Of a DNA stretch of 64,000 nucleotides, positions 15,457 through 24,516 are shown piece by piece (the stretch's first letter is position 1; every line of letters begins with the position of its first letter). Origin of the DNA: Pseudomonadota bacterium. GTDB taxonomy: Bacteria; Pseudomonadota; Gammaproteobacteria; Burkholderiales; Burkholderiaceae_C. The notes under the pieces are model-generated. The model was not told where the DNA came from. It saw only the letters and a list, made by a program, of their open reading frames with translations, and searched no databases. Location of the stretch: assembly GCA_023387335.1 (NCBI GenBank), contig JAEWIF010000048.1:62001-126000 (forward strand), read 5' to 3'. The translations under genes were made by a program, and so were the position numbers.

Positions 15457-18400
15457 GCGCCGCCCTCCCGCGGTCCTTGCGCGACGAGCACTGCGAACGG
15501 CAGCCCGGCCGCCGCGGCGAACACCTCTTCGAGCGCGAGCGATCCATTGGTGACCACCGTCTCGCCCGTCAGGGCATTGCGCCAGCGCGGCCAGCCCTGC
15601 AGCGCCGCGCCGTCGGCCGCGCGCACGTGGGTGCCGCGCCAGAGCGCGGCCGACCAGCGCGACTCGTCGCCTTCGCACAGCGTGAACGCCAGCCGCACGG
15701 CGACCACCAGCACCGCCTGGTCCTCGTGCGTGCGCAGGAATGCGACCGCATGGTCCGCGGCCGGGCCGTCGGCCGACAGCGGCACGTAGCCGCCGTCGCA
15801 GAACAGCTCGCGCATCTGCTGGCGCAGCTGCAGCAGCCGCCAGGTCACCAGGTGCTTGATGCGGCCGTCCGCCACGTTGGCCTGCAGCTGCCGCCAGAGC
15901 GCCGTGGGCGGGATGCCGTCGCGGCACTGCGACTGGATCTCCGCCAGGTCGCGCTGCAGCCGGCCGAAGTCCACCGGCCGCCGGTTGTCCGGATCGACCA
16001 GGCTGAAGTTCCACTGCTCGCAGCCCTGGTACACGTCGGGCACGCCGGGCACGGTGAACTTCAGCGCCACCTGCGCCAGGCTGTTGCGGAAGCCCCAGGG
16101 CGCGATGCGCGCGGTGAACTTCTGCAGCTCGTCGACGAAGGGGTTGGGCGCGCCGGGCCGCAGCACCGCGTCCACGTAGCGCGCGAGAGCCTCTTCGTAC
16201 GGCTGCTCGGGGGAAACCCAGCTCGTGTGCCGCTTGGCCTCGCGTGCCGCCTTGCGCAGGTACTCCTGCACGCGCATGCGCAGCGACTCGCGCTCCTGCG
16301 CGTGCGGCGGCTCCGCGGGCCACAGGCCCACCAGGGTCTGGAACAGCAGCCAGATGTCGTTGCGCGAAGGCGCGACGCCGGCCTCGGTCTCGGAGAGGAA
16401 CAGCTCGCCCCAGCCGGCCCAGCGCTGCAGCGTCTCGGCCCAGGCCTGCGGCAGCTCGGACAGCACGTCGATGCGCGCGCGCAGGTCCTCGCCGCGCTTG
16501 CTGTCGTGGGTGGAGGTGGCCAGCAGGCAGTGCGGCCGGTGCCGCTCGCGGGCCTGGTTGGCACCGTGGAAGGCGGACACCGACAGGCCGTACCCGGCCG
16601 GCTCGCCGCCCACTTCGTTCAGCGAGGTCAGGCGCAGAAATCGATAGAACGCCGTGTCCTCGACCGACTTGGCCATCACCGGCGAGGTGAACTGCTGCCA
16701 GCGCGCCAGGAAGCGCGCGCGCTGCTCGGCCGGCACGCCCGCTGCTTCGCCTTCGCCGAGCAGCACCTCGCGCACGTGGTCCAGCACGCCGGACTCGGAG
16801 CCGCCCAGGCGACGGCGCGCCGCGGCCACCGCCCAGTCGATGTGGCGGCGGTCGGCGGCGCTGGGCGTGTCGCCCGCGCGCAGGTAGGTGCGGTAGACCG
16901 GGAAGCCCGCCGCGATCTCGGCCAGCGCCAGCCGCAGGCGGTTGCGCGTGAAGTCGCGGCGGCGCCGGTTGGCGCGCGTGATGCGGTAGATGGACTCCAC
17001 CAGCCAGTTGAGCTCGGAAAAGAGCGAGGTGCCGATGATCAGCCGCTTGCACTGGTAGACGATCTCGGCGAAGTCCTGGTCCTCGCCGGTGAACGACCGG
17101 TAGGCGGCGTCCATCTCCGCTTCGCGTGCGGGATCCACGAAGAGGCCGTTGACCAGGCTGGCGAAGCGGTAGCCGGTGTCGCCGTGCACGGGCCACTGGT
17201 GCGACAGCGGCTCGTGCTCGGCCAGGATCTTCTCCACCACCAGGTAGAGCGCCCGCGGCTCGCGGCCGGCCACCTCGGCCTGGCGCGCATAGCGGGCCTG
17301 CAGCCGCTCGAAGTACTGGCGCGGGTCCGACAGGCCGTCGGGATGGTCGATGCGCAGCGCGTCCAGGTGGCCGTCCTGCAGCCACTGCAGCACGCGGGCG
17401 TGCGTGGCCTCGAACACCTCCTGCCGTTCCATGCGCAGCGCCGCCAGCGTGTTCACGTCGAAGAAGCGCCGGTAGTTGACGTCGTCGCTGGCCACGTGCC
17501 AGTCGGCCAGGCGATAGGCCTGGCGCCCGATGAGGTGGTCCAGCAGGTCGAAGCTGGCCGGGTCGGACGGGTTGCCGTTGAAGCGCTGCACGCAGCTGTC
17601 GATCCAGTGCGCCAGCCATTCGTTGCGCGCGACCAGGCGCGCGAGGTTGCGCTTGTAGATGCCGGCGTCGCGCACGCGGGCGCGGCGCTGCTCGTCGTCG
17701 CCGTGGTCGCGCGCGGGCAGCCGCTCGAAGGACGCGAGCAGCGAGGCGACCACCGCGTGGCTGTCGCTCTCGGCCTCGTCCTGCGCCGGCGGCGCGGGCA
17801 GCACGGCCAGGATGTCCGGGTAGGTGGCGGGATCGATCGGGAAGCGGTGGTTCCAGTAGCGCAGCCCGAACTCGCCCTGCTCGGGCGAGAAATGCAGCTG
17901 GAGCTCGCCCGACTCCAGCACCCGGCCGTAGTGGTCGCCCAGCACCGGCAGCAGCACCCGGCCGGTCATCTCGCGCGCGGCCGGGGACCACTCGATGTCG
18001 AAGGTCTGGGCATGGGCCGAGGCCTGGCCGTGCTCCAGCACCTCCAGCCACCAGGCGTTGTCGGCCTCCAGCACGCCCATGTGGTTGGGCACCAGGTCCA
18101 GCATCTGGCCCATGCCGTGGCGGCGCAGCGCGCGGCACATGCGTTCGAAGTCGCGCTCGTCACCCACCTCGGGATTGAGCGCGGTGTGATCGACGATGTC
18201 GTAGCCGTGCGTGCTGCCGGGCCGCGCCCGCAGGAACGGGCTGCTGTACAGGTGGCTGATGCCCAGCGCGTGCAGGTAGGGCACGGCTTCGGCCACGTCG
18301 GCGAAGCGGCAGCCCTCGTGGAACTGCACGCGGTAGGTCGCGGCCGGGATGCGCGCGCTCGAGATCGGCGGCAGCTCGGAAGGCGTGGTCTCGGGCGCGG

Positions 18401-20498
18401 GCCCGTTGCGCTCGGAGCGAAGCACCTGCGCCACCGCGGCGAAGCGCTCGTCGGCCGCCAGGTCCTCCACCGCGATCGACAGCTTGCGGCGCCAGTTGGG
18501 GAAGCGCTCCTCCGTGGTGCCGGGCACGTTCACCTGCAGCAGCTGGCCGGTGACGTCCTCCAGCTGCACGCCGACCAGCCAGCTGGGCGTGCGCGCCAGG
18601 TAGGCGTAGACGCCGGCGACGAAGGGCGGCGTGGCGTCGGGCACGGACGTGGGCTGGGCGTTGGCGTCGGGCGGCAGCAGGCCCTGGTGCTGCAACGCCA
18701 GCAGCAGCCGGGCGCGGTCCTGCGCGCGATCGATGACGGCGCGCTCGCGTGCCGGCTCGTCGGGAAAGAGGCCCAGGTTCGCGATCAGCTCCAGGTCCTC
18801 GCCCAGCCAGAAGCCGCGCAGCGTGGGCAGGTCGTGCGTGCTGACCACGGCCAGCGCCTGCGGCTGCCATTCGGCGGGGGGGCGGAAGCTGCCGTCGTGG
18901 TTGCGTTCGAAGAGGAGCGGGCGGTACGACAGCAGGCAGCGCTCGCGCATCGCCTCGCGCATCGCGGGCGCCACGTTGCCCAGGTCCTCGCCGATCACCA
19001 GGCAGTGGTGGCGGTGGCTCTCCAGCGCCAGGATGCCCAGCAGGTCCTGCAGCGGGTAGGTGACGTAGGTGCCGCCGTCGCCGCCGATCCAGAACAGGCG
19101 CATCAGCGCCATCACGTGGTCCATGCGCAGCGCGCCGCAGTGCCGCATGTTGGCGCGCAGCGTCTCGATGAAGGGAGCGTAGCGCGCGCCGCGCAGCTGC
19201 ACCGGGTTGAGCGGCGGCAGTCCCCAGTTCTGGCCCAGCGCGTTCAGCGGGTCGGGCGGCGCGCCCACGTGCATGCCCAGCGCGTAGAGCGAGGGCTGCA
19301 CCCAGGTCTCGGCGCCGCCTTCGTTGACGCCCACGGCCAGGTCGCAGTACAGGCCCAGGCCCATGCCGCGCGTCTTCGCGTAGCGCTGCACCGATTCGAG
19401 CTGCACCTCGCACAGCCACTGCAGCCAGAAGCGGTAGCGGATGGCCGAGCCGTGGTTGTCGCGGAACGCCTGGATGGCGTCGCCGCGCGGATCGCGCCAG
19501 GCCTCGGGCCAGGCCGGCCAGCCCCAGACGTTCGGATCGGTGGCGTACAGGTGCGCCTGCACCGCCTCGAACAGCGCGTGCGGACCGATGGTGGCCTCGC
19601 GCTCGTCCATGTACTGGCTGAAATGCGCGCCGCGCGACCTGCCCGGGTGCAGCTCGTTCTGTTCGAAGTGCCGCCACAGGATGGCCAGCATCTCCTCCTT
19701 CACCGCGGCGACGCCGGGATAGTCCACCAGCTCGACCTCGCGCAGGCGGCGCAGGCGGTCCTGGAAGTCCTCGCCGTGCAGCTTGCGCAGCGCCTCCTCG
19801 CAGCCGGACAGCTCGGCCAGCGCCAGCACGTCCAGGTAGATGGGGTTCAGCGCCGTGCGGCTGGAAGGGCTGTACGGACTCGCGACTTCGGGGCGGTGCG
19901 GGAACAGCGCATGCAGCGGCGACAGGCCGATGAACGAGGCGCCCTGCCGGGCGGCGGTGTCCACCAGCCGGCGCAGGTCGCCGAAGTCGCCGATGCCCCA
20001 GTTGCGCGCGGAGCGCAGCGCGTACAGCTGGATGGTGCAGCCCCACCAGCGCTCGCCTTGCAGCAGCGGCTGCGGCGCCCAGCAGCGGCGCGGCGCGACC
20101 ACCAGCAGGCACTCGGTCTGCGGCTGCGCGTCGAGCGCGAGCCGCCAGTAGCCGATGCGAAGCGGCGAGGGCGGCTCGACGATAGCCAGGTCGCCTTCGC
20201 GGCGGACCTCGCCGTACAGCGCGTCGCCGCCGTCCTCGGGCGTGAGCTGCCAGCGTTCGCTGGCAGGCCCGCCGGTCCAGGCGATGCGCAGCGGCTCGCC
20301 TTCCAGCACCACCTGCACGGGCGGCGGGCCTTGCTCGGGTGCGGGCTGCGCGTCGCGCAGGCCCATGCTGTCGAGGGCTTTGGCGAGAACCCCGGGTGCG
20401 ACCTCGAGGTCTTCGCCCCAGAAGGAGTGATAGCGCAGGGCCACGCCATGGCGTTCGGCCTGACGCGCCAGGTCGTGCGCTTCCGCGTCCAGGCTCAT
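15453..20498 (-). CDS. Fused 4-alpha-glucanotransferase (MalQ) - maltooligosyltrehalose synthase (TreY)
   Basis: One 1681-residue open frame with two complete enzymes. Residues 1 to about 705 are a GH77 amylomaltase: GALRMDHVMALMRLFWIGGD (nucleophile Asp near 460), CLVIGEDLGNV (acid/base Glu) and STHDLPTLRGFW. From about residue 713 a TreY (GH13) follows: AATYRVQFHEGCRFADV, DLVPNHMGVLEADN, ALRIDHPDGLSDP, VVEKIL and LATSTHDSKRGEDLRARIDV. MalQ reshuffles maltooligosaccharides; TreY turns their reducing-end bond into an alpha,alpha-1,1 trehalose bond. No stop or frameshift separates the halves. The ATG overlaps the treZ stop by 4 bp and the stop overlaps glgA by 4 bp. Confidence 0.94.
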   Translation of the reverse strand: MSLDAEAHDLARQAERHGVALRYHSFWGEDLEVAPGVLAKALDSMGLRDAQPAPEQGPPPVQVVLEGEPLRIAWTGGPASERWQLTPEDGGDALYGEVRREGDLAIVEPPSPLRIGYWRLALDAQPQTECLLVVAPRRCWAPQPLLQGERWWGCTIQLYALRSARNWGIGDFGDLRRLVDTAARQGASFIGLSPLHALFPHRPEVASPYSPSSRTALNPIYLDVLALAELSGCEEALRKLHGEDFQDRLRRLREVELVDYPGVAAVKEEMLAILWRHFEQNELHPGRSRGAHFSQYMDEREATIGPHALFEAVQAHLYATDPNVWGWPAWPEAWRDPRGDAIQAFRDNHGSAIRYRFWLQWLCEVQLESVQRYAKTRGMGLGLYCDLAVGVNEGGAETWVQPSLYALGMHVGAPPDPLNALGQNWGLPPLNPVQLRGARYAPFIETLRANMRHCGALRMDHVMALMRLFWIGGDGGTYVTYPLQDLLGILALESHRHHCLVIGEDLGNVAPAMREAMRERCLLSYRPLLFERNHDGSFRPPAEWQPQALAVVSTHDLPTLRGFWLGEDLELIANLGLFPDEPARERAVIDRAQDRARLLLALQHQGLLPPDANAQPTSVPDATPPFVAGVYAYLARTPSWLVGVQLEDVTGQLLQVNVPGTTEERFPNWRRKLSIAVEDLAADERFAAVAQVLRSERNGPAPETTPSELPPISSARIPAATYRVQFHEGCRFADVAEAVPYLHALGISHLYSSPFLRARPGSTHGYDIVDHTALNPEVGDERDFERMCRALRRHGMGQMLDLVPNHMGVLEADNAWWLEVLEHGQASAHAQTFDIEWSPAAREMTGRVLLPVLGDHYGRVLESGELQLHFSPEQGEFGLRYWNHRFPIDPATYPDILAVLPAPPAQDEAESDSHAVVASLLASFERLPARDHGDDEQRRARVRDAGIYKRNLARLVARNEWLAHWIDSCVQRFNGNPSDPASFDLLDHLIGRQAYRLADWHVASDDVNYRRFFDVNTLAALRMERQEVFEATHARVLQWLQDGHLDALRIDHPDGLSDPRQYFERLQARYARQAEVAGREPRALYLVVEKILAEHEPLSHQWPVHGDTGYRFASLVNGLFVDPAREAEMDAAYRSFTGEDQDFAEIVYQCKRLIIGTSLFSELNWLVESIYRITRANRRRRDFTRNRLRLALAEIAAGFPVYRTYLRAGDTPSAADRRHIDWAVAAARRRLGGSESGVLDHVREVLLGEGEAAGVPAEQRARFLARWQQFTSPVMAKSVEDTAFYRFLRLTSLNEVGGEPAGYGLSVSAFHGANQARERHRPHCLLATSTHDSKRGEDLRARIDVLSELPQAWAETLQRWAGWGELFLSETEAGVAPSRNDIWLLFQTLVGLWPAEPPHAQERESLRMRVQEYLRKAAREAKRHTSWVSPEQPYEEALARYVDAVLRPGAPNPFVDELQKFTARIAPWGFRNSLAQVALKFTVPGVPDVYQGCEQWNFSLVDPDNRRPVDFGRLQRDLAEIQSQCRDGIPPTALWRQLQANVADGRIKHLVTWRLLQLRQQMRELFCDGGYVPLSADGPAADHAVAFLRTHEDQAVLVVAVRLAFTLCEGDESRWSAALWRGTHVRAADGAALQGWPRWRNALTGETVVTNGSLALEEVFAAAAGLPFAVLVAQGPREGGA

Positions 20499-22357
20499 AA
20501 GGTGATCTCGGGACCGATCCGCCAGCGCGCGGCCGAGGCGGGCCAGGTGTCCGGCGCGGCATCGGCCGGCCAGCGGTGGCGGAACACGTCCTGTGTTTCG
20601 ACGGGGCCGCTGCGTTGCGCCGGCACGGCCAGCGGCCGCGGTCCCAGGTTGATCTCGAGCGACAGCACCTGGCCGTCGCCGTAGCGCCATTGCACGGCGA
20701 TGCCGGTGGCGCCGACGCGCTGCGCGGTGTGCTGACCGGTCAGCAGCTGGCCCTGCCGGGGAATGATCCACTGGCGGCGGGCGCTCAATGCCTCGCGCAC
20801 CATCGCGCGCCACGCGCGGCCTCGCTCGCTCGCGCGCTCGTCGTCGCCCGGGCGGCTCGCCTCGAAGGTGTCCGCGCTGCACGGATCGGGCAGCGGCAGC
20901 ACCTTGCCGTCGACCAGCTTGGTGACATGCCCGAACTCGCGCTTGCGGCCTTCCTGCACGGCCTTCTTCAGGTCGCCTTCCCAGTCGGCGAAATAGAACC
21001 ACGGCCGCATGCTGCCGAATTCCTCGCCGAGGAACAGCATCGGCACGGCGGGCGTGAGCAACGCCAGCAGGGTCGCGAGCGGCGCCGCGTCCGGCCCGAC
21101 CAGGGTGGCCAGCCGTTCGCCGAACGCGCGGTTGCCCACCTGGTCGTGGTTGTGCGCGAAATTCACCAGCGACGGCAGCGGCACCGGCGGCGCGGGACGC
21201 GGTTCCTCGCGCGCCCCGCCGGGCTTGCGCGCGCTGTCCTCGAACAGCATGCCGTGGGCGAGCGAACGGGCCAGCAGGTCGAACGGATGTTCGCCGGGCG
21301 TGTGGCCGTAGTCGTGGTAATAGCCACCGGCCTCGCCGGTCAGGGCCACGTGCAGCGCATGGTGGAAGTCGTCGTTCCACTGGCCGTCGTAGCGGCCCGG
21401 TTCCGGCCGCATCGCCAGCCACTGGTGCTGGTTGTTCTCGTTCTCCAGCACCAGGTGCACGTGGCGGCCCGCGGTGGCCTCGCGCACGCGGCGCGACAGG
21501 TCGTCCAGGATGTGCGGCGTGCCGCCGTCGGCGATGGCATGCACCGCGTCCAGCCGCAGGCCGTCGAAGCGGTACTCGGTGGTCCAGTACACCGCGTTCT
21601 CGATGAAGAACTCGCGCACCGGCCGGCTGTGCGGGCCGTCGAAGTTGATCGCCGCGCCCCACGGGCTGCTGCGCGTGGCGGAGAAGAAGCCCGGCGCGTA
21701 GCGGTGCAGGTAGTTGCCTTCAGGCCCGAAGTGGTTGTAGACCACGTCGAGGAACACCATCAGACCCAGCCGGTGCGCGGCCTGGATGAAGGCCTTCAGT
21801 TCGCTGGGGGTGCCGTAGGCGGCATGCGGCGCGAACGGCAGCACGCCGTCGTAGCCCCAGCCGAACCGGCCCGGGAAGTCCGCCAGCGGCATCAGCTCGA
21901 TCGCCGTGATGCCCAGCTCGGCCAGTTCCGGCAGGCGGCTCGTGGCCGCGGTGAAGGTGCCCTCCGGCGTGAACGCACCCACGTGCAGCTCGTACAGCAC
22001 GACCTCGTGCCAAGGCCGGCCCTTCCAGTCCTCGTCCCACTCGAAGGCCAGCGGATCCACCACCACGCTGGGCTGGTGCACGCCCTGCGGGTTGTGGCGC
22101 GACGCGGGGTCGGGGACCAGCAGCTCCTGGTCGATGCGCCAGTGGTAGGGCGTGCCGGCGGCGGCGTCGGCGACCTGCGCTTCCCACCAGCCTTCGGAGT
22201 TGCGGTTGGCGGGGTAGGGCACGAAGTCCGACCTGGCGAACCCCGTGGGATAGATCGCCAGTTCCACCTGCCGGGCCGCGGGCGCCCACAGCCGGAAGTC
22301 GACCCCGTCGCCGGGGCGCGGCGTGGCCCCGAAGCGCATCGGATGCACGCACTTCAT
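20495..22357 (-). CDS. treZ: Maltooligosyltrehalose trehalohydrolase (TreZ)
   Basis: Releases free trehalose from maltooligosyltrehalose made by TreY; 620 residues, GH13. An N-terminal CBM48/E-set domain (1-110, VDFRLWAPAARQVELAIYP) precedes the TIM barrel. Catalytic landmarks: VFLDVVYNHFGPEGNYLHRY, FDGLRLDAVHAI (nucleophile Asp), HLVLENENNQ (acid/base Glu) and NFAHNHDQVGNRAFGERL. The last is a TreZ signature. The ATG at 22355-22357 overlaps the glgX stop by 4 bp and the stop overlaps malQ::treY by 4 bp. Confidence 0.95.
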   Translation of the reverse strand: MKCVHPMRFGATPRPGDGVDFRLWAPAARQVELAIYPTGFARSDFVPYPANRNSEGWWEAQVADAAAGTPYHWRIDQELLVPDPASRHNPQGVHQPSVVVDPLAFEWDEDWKGRPWHEVVLYELHVGAFTPEGTFTAATSRLPELAELGITAIELMPLADFPGRFGWGYDGVLPFAPHAAYGTPSELKAFIQAAHRLGLMVFLDVVYNHFGPEGNYLHRYAPGFFSATRSSPWGAAINFDGPHSRPVREFFIENAVYWTTEYRFDGLRLDAVHAIADGGTPHILDDLSRRVREATAGRHVHLVLENENNQHQWLAMRPEPGRYDGQWNDDFHHALHVALTGEAGGYYHDYGHTPGEHPFDLLARSLAHGMLFEDSARKPGGAREEPRPAPPVPLPSLVNFAHNHDQVGNRAFGERLATLVGPDAAPLATLLALLTPAVPMLFLGEEFGSMRPWFYFADWEGDLKKAVQEGRKREFGHVTKLVDGKVLPLPDPCSADTFEASRPGDDERASERGRAWRAMVREALSARRQWIIPRQGQLLTGQHTAQRVGATGIAVQWRYGDGQVLSLEINLGPRPLAVPAQRSGPVETQDVFRHRWPADAAPDTWPASAARWRIGPEITL

Positions 22358-24516
22358 CCCGGACGCCCTTCGACCAGCACCGCCATGGCATGCGACTCGA
22401 GTTCGATCTTGGCCTGCGGCTGCACGCGCTCGGCCTCCCCGTGCGCGAAGTGGCCCTGGCCGGTATCCACGCGCACGCGCCATTCCTCGATGCCGGGCAC
22501 TTCGGGCAGGGTGAAGATCACTTCCTCGTCCGACGCGTTGAAGAGCAGCAGCACGCTGGGGCTGGGATGGCCGTCCACCGGCGTGAACTTGCCGTCGAAC
22601 AGGGCGGCGATGCAGCGCACGGAAGGGTTGGTCCACTCCTCCTCGGTCATCGGCAGGCCCCACACACTGAACCAGGCCAGCCCGGCGCGGCCTTCCTCGT
22701 CGGGCTCGCCGGTGGGCCAGCGGTTGTCGCGCAGCGCGGGCAGCTCGCGCCGCAGCGCGATGAGCGCGCGGGTGAATTCGATCAGCGGGTCGTTGCGGCG
22801 CTCCTCGCTCCAGTCGAACCAGCTGACCGGGTTGTCCTGGCAGTACGCGTTGTTGTTGCCGCCCTGGGTGCGGCTCATCTCGTCGCCGCCCAGCAGCAGC
22901 GGCACGCCGCGCGAGCAGAAGAGGGTGGCGATGAAGTTGCGCTTCTGCCGCTCGCGCAGGGCCAGCACGTCCTCGTCGTCGGTGTCGCCTTCCAGGCCGC
23001 AGTTCCAGCTGCGGTTGTGGCCTTCGCCGTCGCGGTTGTCCTCGAAGTTGGCCTCGTTGTGCTTCTCGTTGTAGCTGACCAGGTCGGCCAGCGTGAAGCC
23101 GTCGTGCACCGTCACCAGGTTGATGCTGGCGCTGGGCCGTCGCCGCGAGGGGCTGAAGATGTCGGCCGAGCCGGCCAGCCGAGCGGCGAACTCCTGCACC
23201 GCGCCGTCGGCGCCGCGCCAGAAGTCGCGCACCGAGTCGCGGTAGCGGCCGTTCCACTCCGACCAGCCGGCCGGGAAGCCGCCCACCTGGTAGCCGTTGT
23301 CGCCGATGTCCCAGGGCTCGGCGATCAGCTTGACCTGCTGCAGCACCGGGTCCTGCGCCACGGCCGCGAGGAAGGGCGAGCGGTGGTCGAACTCGTACTG
23401 GCCGTTGCGCGCCACGGCCGGCGCCAGGTCGAACCGGAAGCCGTCCACGTGCATCTCCTGCACCCAGTAGCGCAGGCTGTCCATCATGAGGCGCAGCGTG
23501 GCGGGATGGCTGATGTCCAGCGTGTTGCCGGTGCCGGTGACGTCCGAGTAGTAGCGGCGCTCGTCCTGCACCAGCCGGTAGTAGGCCGGGTTGTCGATGC
23601 CCTTGAGGAACAGCGTGGGCCCGAGGTGGTTGCCTTCGCAGCTGTGGTTGTAGACCACGTCCAGGATCACCTCGAGTCCGGCCGCGTGCAGCGCCTTGAC
23701 CATGCGCTTGAAGTCGTTCGGGTCGCCGCCGGCGCAGTAGCGCGGCTCCGGCGCGAAGAAGGCCACGGTGTTGTAGCCCCAGTAGTTGGCCAGGCCCAGG
23801 TCGATCAGGCGGCGCTCGTCGTTGAAGGCGTGCACCGGCAGCAGTTCGACCGAGGTGACGCCCAGGCGCTTGAGGTGCGCTATGGCCGGCTCGCTGGCCA
23901 GGCCCGCGAAGGTGCCGCGCAGGCCGTGCGGCACCTCGTTCATCAGCCGGGTGAAGCCGCGCGCGTGCACCTCGTAGAAGACGGTGTCCTCCATCGGCAG
24001 GTTCGGGCGCCGGTCGTCGCCCCAGTCGAAGTGGGAGTCCAGCACCACGCACTTGGCGGCGCCCGCGGCGTTGTCGGCGGGGTCCATCGCGAGGTCGCGC
24101 GCGGGCCCGCCCAGCGTGTACGCGTACTGCCAGGCGCCGCCGCGCAGCGGCCGGTCGAGCGCACGGGCGTACGGGTCCAGCAGCAGCTTGTGCGGATTGC
24201 AGCGCAGGCCGTCGTTCGGTTGGTACGGCCCGTGCACGCGCAGCCCGTAGCGCGTGCCGGCGGGCAGGCCGGGCACCAGGCCGTGCCAGATGTCGTCGCT
24301 TCGGCGGGGCAGGGCGAGGCGGCGCACTTCGCGCGTGCCGGTGCGGTCGAACAGGCACAGCTCGACCTTCTCCGCGATGCTGGAATACACGGCGAAGTTG
24401 ACGCCCTGCTCGGTGAGCGTGGCGCCCAGGGGCCAGGGGCTCCCGGGCTCGCAGTGGTCCGGCAGCTGGGCTTCGGCGGGGTGCGTGTGGGCTGCGGCGA
24501 CGGCCGCTGCCGTCAT
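22354..24516 (-). CDS. glgX: Glycogen debranching enzyme (GlgX, isoamylase type)
   Basis: Hydrolyses alpha-1,6 branches of glycogen, supplying linear maltooligosaccharides to MalQ and TreY; 720 residues, GH13_11. An N-terminal CBM48 domain (residues 25-150, PLGATLTEQGVNFAVYSSIA) precedes the barrel. Catalytic motifs: EVILDVVYNHSCEGN, VDGFRFDLAPAVAR (nucleophile Asp), LIAEPWDIGDNGYQVGGFP (Glu) and NLVTVHDGFTLADLVSYN. NNNAYCQDNPVSWFDW is also typical of GlgX. Coupled by ATGA overlaps to glgC upstream and treZ downstream. Confidence 0.96.
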   Translation of the reverse strand: MTAAAVAAAHTHPAEAQLPDHCEPGSPWPLGATLTEQGVNFAVYSSIAEKVELCLFDRTGTREVRRLALPRRSDDIWHGLVPGLPAGTRYGLRVHGPYQPNDGLRCNPHKLLLDPYARALDRPLRGGAWQYAYTLGGPARDLAMDPADNAAGAAKCVVLDSHFDWGDDRRPNLPMEDTVFYEVHARGFTRLMNEVPHGLRGTFAGLASEPAIAHLKRLGVTSVELLPVHAFNDERRLIDLGLANYWGYNTVAFFAPEPRYCAGGDPNDFKRMVKALHAAGLEVILDVVYNHSCEGNHLGPTLFLKGIDNPAYYRLVQDERRYYSDVTGTGNTLDISHPATLRLMMDSLRYWVQEMHVDGFRFDLAPAVARNGQYEFDHRSPFLAAVAQDPVLQQVKLIAEPWDIGDNGYQVGGFPAGWSEWNGRYRDSVRDFWRGADGAVQEFAARLAGSADIFSPSRRRPSASINLVTVHDGFTLADLVSYNEKHNEANFEDNRDGEGHNRSWNCGLEGDTDDEDVLALRERQKRNFIATLFCSRGVPLLLGGDEMSRTQGGNNNAYCQDNPVSWFDWSEERRNDPLIEFTRALIALRRELPALRDNRWPTGEPDEEGRAGLAWFSVWGLPMTEEEWTNPSVRCIAALFDGKFTPVDGHPSPSVLLLFNASDEEVIFTLPEVPGIEEWRVRVDTGQGHFAHGEAERVQPQAKIELESHAMAVLVEGRPG

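Noticed and set aside
15477..20684. Very long plus-strand open frame (over 1700 codons) opposite malQ::treY
   Set aside because: It is an antisense shadow in GC-rich DNA: composition is dominated by Arg, Ala, Val, Gly and Gln with no domain motif, while the minus strand holds two complete catalytic domains.
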